Positions 1 to 11,244 of a stretch of 64,000 bases of DNA are shown here, piece by piece; position 1 is the stretch's first letter; every line of letters starts with the position of its first letter. A program made the translations under genes and the position numbers. Location: positions 3,912,407-3,976,406 of the forward strand of contig JAJEKV010000072.1 in NCBI GenBank assembly GCA_021234155.1, written 5' to 3'. Source of the DNA: Isoetes taiwanensis (taxonomy: Eukaryota > Streptophyta > Lycopodiopsida > Isoetales > Isoetaceae). A model generated the notes under the pieces. The model made no database searches and was not told where the DNA came from. It worked only from the letters and a program-made list of their open reading frames with translations.

Positions 1-102
1 TAACCTTGTTTTGAAGTGGTTTGAATGGTAGTTATTAAAGATGTATTGAAGGTTGTTTATGAACTATCTGCAGGAAATTACAAGTTTGGATTTTTGAAGA
101 AA

Positions 103-190
103 AGGTCGGTAGGTCGGCAAAAAATCCCCACCTAGGTCGGACTTCTCCCACCTAGATCGGCAGGTCGGCTAGGTCGGTAGGTCGGTCCAA
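103..190. repeat. AGGTCGG-type minisatellite
   Basis: A short run of degenerate 8-base units of the form TAGGTCGG, interrupted by CCCACCTAG spacers. It lies immediately upstream of the FCP1-like pseudogene. No function is suggested. The first 100 bases of the window hold nothing else recognisable. Confidence 0.7.
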
Positions 191-194
191 CCTG

Positions 195-1093
195 GTGGTG
201 GACGATGATAGAGGTAGGGTTATGGTTAAGGAATCTTCTGTGCACGAACCAAATAATGAGATTGTTGATGCTAACATAGAAGATGCAGCAGTTATTCATA
301 CTGATGCAGAGGATATTGATATAGAGCCCCTAAATGTAGATCAAGTGCAAAAAGATGACTCTATGCTTCATGATGATATAGGCACTAGTAATGAAGACCA
401 TACAAATTTAGATGAGATGCCAAAAGATGATGTTTGGAGTGACATTAAAGAACAAGATAAGGATGCCATCGACCAATTCACGAAGAAGTTGCTTGTCTTA
501 GATTGCAATGGCATTCTTTATAGAATCTATCAAACAAGACATCATAATCCCTCAATATATGATCAGCCACCTGTATTCAATCATTGCAGATAAAATTATC
601 CACGTCCAAAGGCATATGAGTTCTTGAGGGCTTGTCTAGTACATTTTGATGTGGCTCTTTGGTCAGTGTCTACTATGGATACTTTATTGGATGCTTTGGA
701 TGCACGTGGCCTTAGTAAGCTAAAAATCCCTTCTTGTTCATTTGGCCACAAGCAGAATGTGAGAAAATGTTTCTATCAAGGAACTGGGAAATATGCAGAT
801 TTACTTAAAGAATTTGAAGAAGGTATATAGAAAGTTCCCGAGGGATTCAGATGCTATAATAACTTGGATAATGTAGGATTTCCAAAACTGTATGAGCCTT
901 CTGTTTATAGAACTTATAACTATTTGATGGCAGATTTGTTGCCAATTCTATATGAAATTGAGAAGTCTTCTGATGTAGTAATGGCATTGAACAACCTGGG
1001 GAGCTGAAAGTAATTGATCCTATCAATGCAGTTGTCTTGGAGCAAATCAGGGAGAAGAAGAAGGCACGTGATGCCTCAAGTTCTATCACATAA
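195..1093 (+). pseudogene. FCP1/NIF-type HAD phosphatase-like pseudogene
   Basis: Read in one frame, this encodes an acidic N-terminal region (about residues 1-90, rich in D and E) and then a decayed FCP1-homology domain. Visible landmarks are LVLDCNGILYRIY, corresponding to the DxDGxL nucleophile motif region with the second Asp replaced by Asn, then PKAYEFLRACLVHFDVALWS, which resembles the RP-x-xxFL...F-x-V-xxWS segment of plant NIF/FCP1-like proteins. The frame carries an in-frame TAA at 591-593 and a TAG at 828-830. A frameshift near 1005 joins a basic C-terminus ending at 1091-1093. Intact family members dephosphorylate phosphoserine in RNA polymerase II CTD or related substrates. The stops and the altered motif argue that this copy is dead. 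No introns are evident, so a processed or transposon-carried copy is possible. A second fragment of the same superfamily lies at 59.5-60.1 kb. Confidence 0.6.
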
Positions 1094-1390
1094 GAACCTT
1101 AACAATGACTCTACTAGTTTATGTTGTATTGTCTAATTCAAAGTTTTATTATGCAAAAAACTATAATGTGACTCAAGTTCTATTGTATTGTATGAAGTTA
1201 ATCTTTAAAACTTTAATGTTTCTCATCTACAATTGGCCACTATGAAAATCTTTTTGATAATAAAATTATGTAGTTATATGAAAAAGTTGTCTTTGTTTGA
1301 AATTTGTAACATGATTTAGCTACTATAAAAATCTTTCATGTTTCAAAGTTATTTACTGTTGTATCGTTCATTTTATATTATATTTGTGCT
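1094..1390. other. AT-rich spacer upstream of the DUF7869 insert
   Basis: No gene is visible. The last 50 bases or so (about 1340-1390) recur at about 15370-15424. There they run directly into sequence matching 4959 onwards, which defines the left edge of the DUF7869-bearing insert. Confidence 0.5.
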
Positions 1391-1425
1391 TCAGAAAAGA
1401 AAAGGCTAGATGTTATTAATAAAGC

Positions 1426-1459
1426 GCTCTCAGAAATCGCGGCCGCGATTTCTGAGAGC
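1426..1459. repeat. Perfect 34-bp palindrome
   Basis: Two 15-base arms (GCTCTCAGAAATCGC and its exact reverse complement) flank a central GGCC, making the whole 34 bp self-complementary. It lies close to the left edge of the DUF7869 insert and could be a terminal hairpin or a binding site. Confidence 0.9.
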
Positions 1460-1720
1460 ACTAAACACCTTAAACACATAGATATAGAGATCGACAGCAT
1501 CGTGATCGCGATCCTGTCGAGCTCTTTTCATTGAAATTCTAAGATGCAAATGGTGTCAATTGACTAGTGCTAAAAAAAAGCGCAGAAATTACCTTCTTTA
1601 AGGGCGGCTAATCGAGACATGATGGCGCTGGATTTTTTTCGGTGCTAGATTTTTCGAAGGCGCAAGGAAACTCTAACTAAAAAAATCGCGAAATTGGGCT
1701 TAAGTAGGCTGGAGTCTCCC

Positions 1721-1885
1721 GCCATAAATGTCCTGCCATAAATGCCCGGTCATAAATGCATGTCCTAATTGCACATGTCAGACTCGCACGTGCGCAATTA
1801 ATTCCGCCGGCGGCCATCATAAACGCGTCGTACTACATGCCCTGTCATTAATGCCTTGACATAAATGCGCCTGATATAAATGCAC
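1721..1885. repeat. Spaced CATAAATG-like motif repeats
   Basis: CATAAATG or close variants (ATAAATGC, CATTAATG) recur about seven times in 165 bp at irregular spacing, in a GC-richer part of the insert. They resemble the subterminal motif clusters bound by plant DNA transposases. That role is inference. Confidence 0.5.
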
Positions 1886-2299
1886 TTAAGCGTGAGAAAT
1901 GCCCCGCGGGATTAAGGAGGGTGAAAAGATAGTACCCGTCCGACAGAAAATTTCCCGTCATAGAGACGGCCTACGGCTGTCGGAATGTGCCTCGTACAAA
2001 ATGTACGATGACTGCGATAGGGAGAGTCCTTGTAATTATGGCACTAATAAGAGGACAGAGATTTGAATTTTGAAAAGAAATTTGCCCGCCCATGCCACAC
2101 TGTTTGGAGCAATTCGTTCCAAACAATTTCACAGGGAATTACTAGCTCAGGCGCTCGGGAGATTTCTACAGAGGCGCAAGGGAGGCGGCTGCTTGCGCTC
2201 ATCAAAATTTAGCATCAGAACGATATATAGGTGCCCAATACAGGCAAGAACCGCTATCTACTTTAGGATTTGATATGCATATACAAATTTACAGTTCGA

Positions 2300-2770
2300 A
2301 ATCTTTTTCTCGAATCGTTGCATGCCTTTATGGGGTATGTGCATATCTATTCCATCCTACTGTTGCATTGTTCTTGTTTTTGGGACAGTAGTATTATTCT
2401 GCATCATTTCATGGATAGATCACTTACCTTCGATTGCATTGGTCTATTCCATGAATTTTTATATGCTTTTAAAAGGTCTGTATAGACTAAATCCATTCTA
2501 CTAATGCATTCTTCTAGTTTTTGGGACAGTAGTATTCTTCTGGACGACTTGTTGCATGAATTTGATCAGCCACTTATCTTCAATTGCATTGTTCTATTCC
2601 ATGAACTGTTTTATGCGTTCAATAGGTCTATCTAGAATAATTCCATTCTGTTATATGCCTTTAATAGGTCTGTTTACAATAATTCCATTCTGCTATATGC
2701 CTTCAATAGGTCTGTTGCTTTTGTATGAACTTCCTTGCTGCATAGTTGAAATGCCCGTTGCTGCATAAAC
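2300..2770. repeat. Imperfect tandem repeats within the DUF7869 insert
   Basis: Two nested repeat scales are visible. Segments sharing TTTTTGGGACAGTAGTATT and TCTATTCCATGAA recur about 140 bp apart. A unit of about 42 bp (TTCAATAGGTCTG...ATTCCATTCTG) repeats about 2.5 times at 2615-2715. No credible protein is encoded. Confidence 0.6.
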
Positions 2771-3061
2771 GAAATGCATGTTGCTTGATCATGTTAGAGA
2801 ACATGCAACATATCGGGATCTTTTTAAATCGCTTCATTTTTGGAACAGAAGGTTAGGACAGTTCAACATATTGGGAGCTTCCGTCTGTTCAACCGGATCA
2901 CGGTCGCGATCTAAGGCAGCAGTCTTGCAGTATCTGCCTCTTACTGGACCGTCATTACGTGGCTCTATTGTGGACCGTGAGTGCTGAACCAGATCGCGGT
3001 GGCGATCTGACGCAGCAATTTCCAGGTGTGTTGACTTGACCCACCTTTACATTGGCAGATA

Positions 3062-4973
3062 GTGCTCCATAAAATTGCGATGGCGATTTCTTACAGCATT
3101 CCATTACATTTTTATGTCAGGATGGAGCAATTGAGGTCTATTTTATTCAATGGGACGAAGGTGGGGGAGGCTCGTCTACACAACTTCACAAAGCACCAAA
3201 ACTTGCCCTTGCCCGAGGGTTTCGCTGTAGTGTCTGTGGAAGTCATTCTTGATGGGAGCATTCCGTTGCCTTATCCGGAACCCGAGATTTCAATACTTGC
3301 AGAGTCCAGAGGGAGTTTTATTTTGTGGCCCGAGAGAGATGTGACTGAGCTTGAAGATAACACTGCCGTCTCCACTCCACCTGCACAGATAAAAAAGCTG
3401 AATTGGTTGTTGTTAGAGGATCCCACGACTCCGTTTGGTTCACTACATCGTCATGGGGGTATTTCTAGGGAAGAACTTGTCGAGAGGAATTGCACACTTT
3501 TGCATGAATGCTGTGATATGCCTTATGGCTTCGGTGTGATCATCTTTACCGATCCTAATCAAGCGATTCTTTGATACTAGATTAGGTGATGACTTCCTGG
3601 CTGCCACCTTGATGAAGCTATGCCCCATGCCAGAAAGACCGTCAATGAGATGCCAAGCTTGTGCTGAGATGCCACAGTTGCACGACTTGGTGAAGTGGTC
3701 GAATGCTTTGGTGTTAGTAGACAATGTTGTTGTGTCGACACTCATAAAGACTGTCAGAGAGACAGTCATTGAAGCAGAACCCTATGCCATGCAAATTGAG
3801 GTCGAAAAGGCACCCAAGAGGATGTACAGAATGGTGAACCAGACTCCACATAAAGCTGCTGTGACCACTGAAGCCCAGAGAAAGGTCACGGCAGCTTCAA
3901 TTTTAAACTTCACATCTTCGATTTGTTGCATGAGAAGATGCTGCGCAAACTTCTCAACAGCCGAGATTAGGTGCATGCGTAGTTTCTATTGGAACTTGAG
4001 TGCTTCAGACAGGACCACATTTGTTTTCAACATGTTAGACGTTTGTTCAGAGAATGGACAGGTCAAGATGCTCATGCTAAATAACAAGCAGGTTTGCTTG
4101 AAAGCATGGCATATAACCTATGGTATTCCAATGTCCACTTTCTATAACTGGCGAAGACTTTTCCTTGCTGGTCACAGAGTTGCTGAACATAGTAACACGA
4201 GCACGAAAAAACCGAGGTCTCACACTCTAGCAGGGAAGGCCGTGCTGTCTATGTACATAGATGAGAACGCTGAGACAGTGCCCCACAGATCAAAAATCAC
4301 TACTGAAGGCGTGAGAGAGAATGTGAAGAGGCTCCCCTCTGTCCTAACCAAAAAAGACATTCTTCATGAGGTGAACGTCAATGTGATGGAGATGACAGGC
4401 AAGCACATCTCTCATTCTTCTTTCTCACGTGGGTGGAAGCTAAATCACAATGAGGTTGCAATAGCAAAGAGGATAGCTTTCTCTAAGTGCAATACCTGTA
4501 TTGTAATAAAAGAGAAAATGGTTAAGACGAGAGATCCAAGGGAGAGAAGAGAATTGCAGATTGAAAGGAAGGCACACATGATTGCCCAGATCTCTTGTAG
4601 GAGCTTGTACTGGTCATGGAGAGCTCTGTCCCATCGATCACCGGATCAGGCGCTCACTATCATACATGATAAGATGGACCAAAACAAGACTATGATTCCA
4701 AGACTGGAGAAATTAGCAAAGTCGGTATGGAGAGGTGAACGCTTGAAAGTTAGTGTGACTGGTGCACTGATGCATAGCCATGGCACAGGTGCATTGGGAC
4801 ATTTCTCACTTATCCTTTGGAAGGATGATTCAAACTTTCATGTTGGTTCCTTGAATCATGCTATCAAAACACTGGAGGATACTTCCGAAGATAATTGGGG
4901 CCATTTGAGAAAGTGGCTAAAATGTATTGTGAAACATGCAAATGAAGATAATTGTGCTAAAATGTATTCGTGA
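3062..4973 (+). pseudogene. Frameshifted, 3'-truncated DUF7869 gene (copy 1)
   Basis: Two overlapping-frame segments form one decayed gene. The first (3062-3574) contains VEVILDGSIPLPYP and GSFILWPERDV, resembling the small domain (DUF8039-like) that accompanies plant CACTA-type and related transposon proteins. A frameshift near 3560 moves into the second frame (3609-4973). That frame contains a helix-turn-helix-like stretch (ITYGIPMSTFYNWRRLF), a possible zinc-binding FSKCNTC and the family landmark IIHDKMDQNKT, whose Asp residues are candidates for the first catalytic acid of an RNase H-like fold. The homology stops around 4900. The second half, carrying the LQLDN and VGHTHxDID motifs seen in the 51-54 kb copy, is missing. 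The frame then runs into flanking sequence. Function in this family is unproven; a transposase-like role is inferred from the motif layout and repeat context. Confidence 0.65.
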
Positions 4974-6019
4974 AACATGCAAATGAGAAAGTGGTTATTC
5001 TCAAATTAACAGAATGGTGCTTATACACCTTATGTAATATCTGACCCTTTTTCTAATTGCGGAAGATAATGCACAAGACCATTAATGGTCAATGGCAATC
5101 ATTGTCTTGCCTTAATTACACATGTCCAATCTAGATCACGATTCTCTTTAATCATTTTTTCAGGCAACCACGAGTGTTGGAAATAAAGAAAGTTTTTCGG
5201 ATTCAAAATTCAAAGTCCCGATTCAGTTAATGCATGGCAGAAAAATTCCCAATAGATTTCTATGTATATTTTGACAAGGACAACAACTTTCCGCTGAAAA
5301 ACATGGAATATCCAGCTATCCAAGGACATGGCTGAAAGTTTCCGTAACATTGGCCTAGCCATTTAATAGCTATTTAATGATGGTCGTATGTGGCCCGCAA
5401 GAGCTTTAATCTTAGCGGTTAATGACAACAATTTTAGACCTAGTCAATCTTTGTGCTTGTAACAAGAAAGGCCATGCGAGCTAAACGCTCTCACAGCATG
5501 AAGATTTGGAATATCCAGCGACCGAGGACCATTACCTAAGATATTTTTGAGTAGGATTAAAAGTTTCCCTGTCACTGGCCCAACCATTTATTGTTAGGGC
5601 CCAACCATTTATTGTTAGGGCCCAACCATTTATTGTTAGTCGTAGGTGCCTCGCAAGGCCTTGAATCTTAGTGGTCAATGGCAGAGATGTTTGGCCTAAT
5701 GGTTTAGGGGAGGGTGCCCACTAATCCCGCACTTAAAGTTTAAACCTCTACATGTCGTGATTTATGCATCAAACGAACACAAATATGGCATCATTGGAAA
5801 GATCAGATCCTAACTTTCTCTTGATCAAAATGTTAGCTCATTTAGATAATTTAGATAAGTTGACAAAAAGTTACCAGGTGTCGGGGTTGGGTCCCTTGCC
5901 TACCCACCTCCCCGCATCAAATGCCCAGCCATCCTGCCCCCATTGACATAATGGTTTAGACCTAGTCAATCTGTGGGCTTGTTATAAAAAAGGCCAGGCG
6001 AGCCAAACATTCTCGCAGC
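4959..6019. repeat. 5' flank of locus copy A
   Basis: About 1 kb that recurs, diverged, upstream of copy B at about 15.43-16.78 kb. It contains three adjacent 24-bp units of GGGCCCAACCATTTATTGTTA around 5576-5638, where copy B has two. No coding region is visible. The promoter of the locus would be expected here, but I see no diagnostic TATA arrangement that can be assigned with confidence. Confidence 0.7.
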
Positions 6020-6473
6020 ATGAAGATGATCTCCATATTCTTTTTTGCCTTGTTTATGGGAAGAGCAAAGATTTGTCGATTCCGCTCCTTATTATGCTGA
6101 TTTAATAACCAAATCTGCCGATGCCAGTTCATGTCTTGAAAGAGCACTCTTTGCAAAAGACAAGGATCCGTTTTACGAATGGATCAGCAGCTCGTCGTTT
6201 GTGAATGGATTTGGAATTAATGACAGCATTTCAGTGATAAAAAACTGAGTGCATGGAGAGTGGCAGGGCAGGAGGGAGCAGATGGAAGCGTGAATCTGTT
6301 CAGTTCGCCAGAGCCGCATGTCGTTGGAGGATCCTTCCACCAGAGCGGTCGAAATATCTTTGCAAATATGACGGTATATTGGGGTGTGAGCAACAGGATG
6401 TGCGCCTCCCTTGGCACTATCAAAGGGCCCAATTCATGCCGCTACACCACCCAGATAATTGCTACACTCAAAG
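6020..6473 (+). pseudogene. Copy A, 5' part, of an unknown secreted/membrane protein gene
   Basis: It aligns with 16780-17229 of copy B from the same ATG. Relative to copy B it has a 1-nt insertion soon after the signal-peptide codons, a deletion of about 19 nt before the KKLSAW codons, and an insertion of about 24 nt after the RMC codons, so it is dead. It ends at 6473, where a complete copia element is inserted. The sequence resumes at 11245. Confidence 0.8.
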
Positions 6474-6731
6474 TGTTGATCATCATGACAGCGACAACAA
6501 TGCCAGAGCGAATCCTCAACCGTTGGAGACACATCAGCATGCATCTCCAACTGTGGAACCACAATTCCATATTTAGTACTAGCCGTTCTTAGGTCTTTCG
6601 TATAAGTAGCAGCTTATTTCTTGTTCTCTGTACGCTTGCAATCTGTGTTTTGTCTTCTCAATCTGCATGTTAGCCGATTGATCTGTTGTACTTCCTTTTT
6701 CTACAATTAATATAGACTGTTTTCTTCATCA
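6474..6731 (+). repeat. Copia 5' LTR
   Basis: The 258-bp LTR begins TG and ends CA. It is matched by 10987-11244 with six substitutions. A stretch near CTTTCGTATAAGTAGC resembles a TATA-type promoter, which is inference. Confidence 0.95.
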
Positions 6732-6745
6732 GGTTATGGGCCCAC
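6732..6745 (+). promoter_or_regulatory. Primer-binding site, half-tRNA type
   Basis: GGTTATGGGCCCAC directly follows the LTR. It is complementary to the anticodon stem-loop of plant initiator tRNA-Met (GTGGGCCCATAACC) rather than to its 3' acceptor end. Drosophila copia is known to prime from such an internal position using a 5' half-tRNA. The identical 14-mer follows the LTR of the unrelated-looking element at 17907. Confidence 0.8.
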
Positions 6746-6867
6746 AAACGTTTCTTTGAACGCTGCCTAAGCCGCCCCAAAAATCCCTGTTTTTTGCAGA
6801 TATTTTCTCTTCCTCCAAAATTTCCTTTCTTTAGCCTTCTTTTCAACTTTCACTCCGTTTCTTCCTC

Positions 6868-7512
6868 ATGCAAATGGATTCCTCCCTTTCAATTCTTGCA
6901 AATTCGTCCTCTGATCTGCGACTCCTCCCACGATTTGAAGGCCGAGATTATCAAATGTGGCGTTGGCATCTCCAGATGATCCTAGAAGACAAAGACCTCT
7001 GGGATTCTGTCTCCTCTCCTATTGCTTCATCTCCCGTTGATTCATCCACTGTTCTTGAAGTTGTTTTGGATGACTCTGTTCCTGATTTTCGAGAGAAGGA
7101 CCGCAAGGCTCGGTTAATAATATGTACTAGCCTCAGTGATATGCCTGCACGTCTAGTCAAGGGGGCTAAGACTGCTCGTGAAATGCTGACTCTGCTTGAT
7201 AATCATTATGCATCTCAAGCTGCTGGGAATAGATTGGCTCTGAGAAAGGCCCTTTATGATTTACATCTTTCTGAAGGAGGAGACGTCATGACCCATATCT
7301 GTCATATGAAAACCATGATCGATGATCTTGATGCCACTGGGGTGCAGATCACAAATGATGAAAAAGTCTTCCCAAAATCTTACGAAGGTTTGATCATCAA
7401 TCTGGAAGGGCGTTTGAATGATTACACCTTTGAGGCTGCAATTGACAGTGTGAAGGCTGAATCCTTGAGACAAGGCAATTTTAAAAATCCCAATCGACTC
7501 AAGTATGATTGA
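6868..7512 (+). pseudogene. Copia gag (truncated)
   Basis: Begins ATG at 6868 with a typical plant copia capsid reading: LPRFEGRDYQMWRWHLQMIL near residues 23-42, then the UBN2-like helical region including LLDNHYASQAAGNRLALRKA. It stops at 7510-7512. The zinc knuckle that should follow is only traceable in shifted frames around 7570-7620. In an active element this protein forms the virus-like particle and packages element RNA. Confidence 0.85.
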
Positions 7513-7760
7513 AGATTCCAAGAATGTCTCTACGCCCTCGATTAGATCGTATCTTATCGTAACATGTTACAGCGGAAAAATTGCCACTTTGCTCGTGGAA
7601 TGCAATGCTCCAAAGAAAAGGCATCCCCTATTAGAATCGACCTTCCTCTCATGACCAAGGCAATATTGCTCAAGAGGAAGGCAACCCGCTCAAGATTCTC
7701 ATCCTTGCCTCCTCTTCTTGATACACCATCAACCTCCTTGTTGAATATCTATTTACCTCC

Positions 7761-8822
7761 ATGGATTATTCTTTACCTCAGTTTGATAATCCCTGGTATC
7801 TTGATTCAGGTGCCACCTGTCATATGACTCCCTCAAAAGAGATTCTTCAAGATTATTCTTCTCTCCATCCTCCACGATCTGTACGTATGGGAGACAACAA
7901 TCACCAGTTTGGTGTGGCCACTGGCACAGTCACGCTTCACCTCCCTTCTGGCACCACTCAGACTCTTCATCATGTTCTCCACGTTCCTGGTCTTCATAAG
8001 CAATTGCTTTCTGTCAGCAAAATCACCAGTGCAGGCTACCGTGTCCTTTTCCATGCCAATTCTTGCACAGTCCTAGACTCCAAGCACAACAGCATTCTCA
8101 CAGGTACCAGCATCGGAAATCTTTACAAATTGGATGCATCTGAATTTGCTTGTCTTGCTCACAGCAATTCCCCTACTTCCATCCTCTGGCATTCTCGTCT
8201 TGGCCACCCCGCTGCCTATCGCTTCCATATCCTTGCCTTCAAAGGGTTGCTCCCTGCCATCTCTCCTCCAAAAGATTCATGTACCACCTGCATTCAAGCC
8301 AAAACTACCCGGGCATCCTTTCCTCTGTCTCATGCTTATGCCTCACGTCCCCTGGAACTAGTCCACAGTGATTTATGTGGCCCTTTTCCTAAACCTACTG
8401 TGGGTGGCTCCAAATATATGTTGTTATTTTTGGATGATCACACAAGAAAGCTCTTTATATATTTACTACCCAGGAAAAGTGATACTTTCTCTAAATTTGT
8501 TCTTTTCCATAAATATGCTGAAAGATCTTCTGGTTTTCATCTGATTACTCTCAGAACAGATGGTGGTGGCGAATTCAATTCCAAAGTTTTTCAAGCATAC
8601 TGTTCTGAGTGTGGCATCCAGCATGAAGTCTCAGTACCTTATTCTCCCGAGCAGAATGGCAGAGCAGAACGTGCAAACCGCACAACGTGCAAACCGCACA
8701 GTACTAGAGATGACCCGTGCATTGCTTCTTGGCATGAACGTGCCTCCTCGTTTCTGGGGAGAGGCTGCCTCCACTGTTGTTTACTTGCTGAACAGATCTC
8801 CTCATCGTGCCATCCACCATAA
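7761..8822 (+). pseudogene. Copia protease and integrase segment
   Basis: WYLDSGATCHM near residue 11 is the aspartic protease active-site signature (DSGA). The GAG-pre-integrase region includes LWHSRLGHP. The integrase core follows, with HSDLCGPF, FLDDHTRK and LRTDGGGEF, and then YSPEQNGRAERANRT. A 16-nt tandem duplication of CGTGCAAACCGCACAA around 8669-8700 throws the frame out, so the last 40 residues or so of this frame are not copia. The proper frame continues at about 8700-9084. Confidence 0.9.
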
Positions 8823-9084
8823 AATTCCTGAAGAACTTTGGAGCTCCCAGCCTATTTCTCTGAGTCATTTGCGTGTCTTTGGCTGTCAAGCATTTGCCTT
8901 ATTACATTCCTCCTCTAAATTATCCTCCAAAACTGTCCCATGCATGTTCCTTGGATACTCCAGTACTAGCAAAGCATATCGACTCTACAATCTCTCCACT
9001 CATAGACTCATGCTCAGTTGCCATGTCCAATTCCATGAAGACACGCCGTGCCACCATACACCTCTTCCTCCAAACTTTGTCTAG
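8690..9084 (+). pseudogene. Copia integrase C-terminal continuation
   Basis: After the duplication-induced shift, the reading continues as a typical copia integrase tail: MTRALLLGMNVPPRFWGEA, then LLNRSPHRAI and LRVFGCQAFALL. It runs to a stop at 9082-9084. From 9085 to about 9420 the DNA encodes the low-complexity Pro/Ser linker usual between integrase and reverse transcriptase, again with frame breaks. Confidence 0.85.
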
Positions 9085-9439
9085 ACTTACCCTCCTTGAC
9101 GCCACCTCCACCTGTTACTCCACCAATGCCTTCTTTTCCAACGTCACCATCTCATGATCTGCCACCCTCTCATGCTTCCGGCTCTCGCCCAACGGTTTCC
9201 CCTGATCCTCCGTCACCATCTTATGATCTGCCACTCTCTCATGATTCAGAAGCTCTTGCTCCACCGGGTTCCCCTGATCCTCTTGTTGATCCACCTGTTT
9301 CTTCACCAGACCTCTCCTCCACCTGATCTTTCTCCTCCTCCTAGCAGGCTGGTTTGACTTAGGAAACCTCCTGCCTGGACTCAAGACTATACTTTTTTTT
9401 ACTGAAAATATTCCATCTGAACCTACCTCTTACACTCAA

Positions 9440-10920
9440 GCCATGAAAAGTCCCTTTCGACAGGATTGGCTAACAACCATGCAGAATGAACTTGCTTTCA
9501 TTCATGCTGCCAATACATGGACTCTTGTCCCAAGACCGCTCATCGCCCAAGTAATTTCCAAAGAAATGGGTCTACAAATTGAAATACAAACCAAATGGTA
9601 CTGTGGACCGCTTCAAGGCACGATCGGTTGCTCGTGGCTTCAATCAAGTTGAAGGCATCGACTTTGAAGAAACCTATGCTCTGGTTGCTAAAATGGAGCT
9701 TATGCATCTTCTAAACACATGCACATTCATCAAATGGATGTGCACAATGCTTTTCTCAACGGCACTCTGCAGGAAGAAGTCTATCTTGAACAGCCACAAG
9801 GTTTTACATCATCTGATCCCACACAAGTCTGTCGCCTCCACAAAGCATTATACGGCTGCGCAAGCCTCACGCTCATGGTATACCCGCCTTGACCAAACTC
9901 TAGTTCACCTTGGCTTTGCCCACACTGATGCTGATCCAAGTGTCTATTTTAAATTTCAACCTCATCTTCTTATCATCTTGTGTTACGTTGATGATCTCCT
10001 GATTGTCGCTGCTCATGAAGCAGACCTTACTTCCATCAAAGCTCACCTTAATTCAGCTTTTCGCATGAAAGATTTAGGCTCCATACACTATTTTCTGGGC
10101 ATTGAAATTACATATCATCGGTCCCGCACCCTCCATCTTCATCAAACCAAGTACCTCCGTGACCTTCTTCATCAATTTCAGTTTTCTTCTTGCAATCCTG
10201 TCACGACTCCACTTGAATTTGGCATCCACTTGCTTCCTACCGATCCTACCGTCTTCCCCTCCCTTCAATACATCCATGATCATTACCATCAGATTCTAGG
10301 CATGATCAACTTTGCTGCTATCACCACCAGGCCCGATCTTGCCCTTCCACTATGCACAATTCTCCACTGCACCCAAGAACCGTCACTGTGCTTCCCTCAA
10401 AAGGGTTCTCCGTTATATTGCTGGCTCTCTTCAATTTGGACTTCAATATCACACCAGCTCTCCTAATCTTGATCTACATGGCTATTCCGATGCCGATTGG
10501 GCTGGGGATCATCACGACCATAAATCCATATCAGGTTATGTATTTCTTCTTGCAGGGTCTGCTGTCAGCTGGAGCAGTTCAAAACAGACTTGTGTATCTT
10601 TGTCCAGCACTGAAGCTGAATACATTGCCCTCAATTCAATCATGCCTCCAAAGAAGCCATTTGGCTGCAACGTTTATGCTCTCAACTTGGCTTCATCTCC
10701 TCCACCAACACTCTCATTTACGTTGACAATCAAGGTGCTGCTGCCATTGCAAAGAATCCTGTTCTTCATCGCCGCATCAAACACATTGACATCAAGTATC
10801 ACTTTGTTCGCAATCTTGTTAATGACAGCATCATCCGGCTACTTCATTGCTCCACCGATCATATGGCTGCAGACGTCTTCACAAAACCTCTGGCTCGTAT
10901 CAAACATTCTAAGTGTTTGA
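9440..10920 (+). pseudogene. Copia reverse transcriptase and RNase H
   Basis: Fragments in three frames give the standard order. The first is the W/M-x-EL...L start of the RVT_2 domain, then a frameshifted motif A segment around 9735-9830. Next come YVDDLLIVA (the xDD catalytic motif) near 9985-10010 and FLGIEITY near 10093. RNase H has YSDADWAGD near 10480 and SSTEAEYIAL near 10600. Multiple frameshifts show that the element cannot encode a working polymerase. Confidence 0.9.
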
Positions 10921-10974
10921 CTCAAATTGGTCTGCATTCTTCCAGTGGTGATCCTGATTCAGATTCCCTCTGAC

Positions 10975-10986
10975 ATTGAGTGGGGG
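10975..10986 (+). promoter_or_regulatory. Copia polypurine tract
   Basis: The purine-rich run GAGTGGGGG abuts the 3' LTR, as expected for the plus-strand primer. The element at 17907 carries the same GAGTGGGGG sequence before its 3' LTR. Confidence 0.85.
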
Positions 10987-11244
10987 TGTTGATCATCATG
11001 ACAGCGACAACAATGTCAGAGCGAATCCTCAACCGTTGGAGACACATCAGCATGCATCTCCAACTGTGGAACCACAATTCCATATTTAGTCCTAGCCGTT
11101 CTTAGGTCTTTCGTATAAGTAGCAGCTTCTTTCTTGTTCTCTGTACGCTTGCAATTTGTGTTTTGTCTTCTCAATCTGCATGTTAGCCGATTGATCTATT
11201 GTACTTCCTTTTTCTACAATCAATATAGACTGTTTTCTTCATCA
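10987..11244 (+). repeat. Copia 3' LTR
   Basis: 258 bp, starting TGTTGATC and ending TTCATCA, with six differences from the 5' LTR. Confidence 0.95.

Larger units (their letters stand above)
1391..4958 (+). mobile_element. DUF7869-carrying insert with empty site
   Basis: A 3.57-kb block absent from the paralogous position at about 15.41 kb. There, sequence matching 1340-1390 joins directly to sequence matching 4959 onwards. TTGTGCT is present at both edges (1384-1390 and 4952-4958) and once in the empty copy, as expected for a target duplication; 10 of 11 bases match if extended leftward. A perfect 34-bp palindrome sits 35 bp inside the left edge. No convincing long terminal inverted repeat was found, so the superfamily is undetermined. 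Deletion in the other copy by recombination between the 7-bp repeats is the alternative. Its only coding content is the frameshifted DUF8039-like/DUF7869 gene. Confidence 0.5.
6474..11244 (+). mobile_element. Complete Ty1/copia LTR retrotransposon
   Basis: A 4771-bp element bounded by 258-bp LTRs (TGTTGATC...TTCATCA) and flanked by a 5-bp target duplication, CAAAG at 6469-6473 and CGAAG at 11245-11249, with one mismatch. Copy B reads CGAAG at this site, so the left copy mutated. Domain order is gag, protease, integrase, reverse transcriptase, RNase H, which defines copia rather than gypsy. The LTRs differ at six positions by eye (about 2.3%), so the insertion is not recent. Several frameshifts make it non-functional. 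It interrupts copy A of the unknown gene. Confidence 0.95.

Noticed and set aside
1391..4958. Helitron reading of the insert (starts TC, has CTAA near the right edge)
   Set aside because: The left flank base is T rather than A, the flanks carry a 7-bp duplication that Helitrons do not make, and no 3' hairpin precedes the putative CTRR end.
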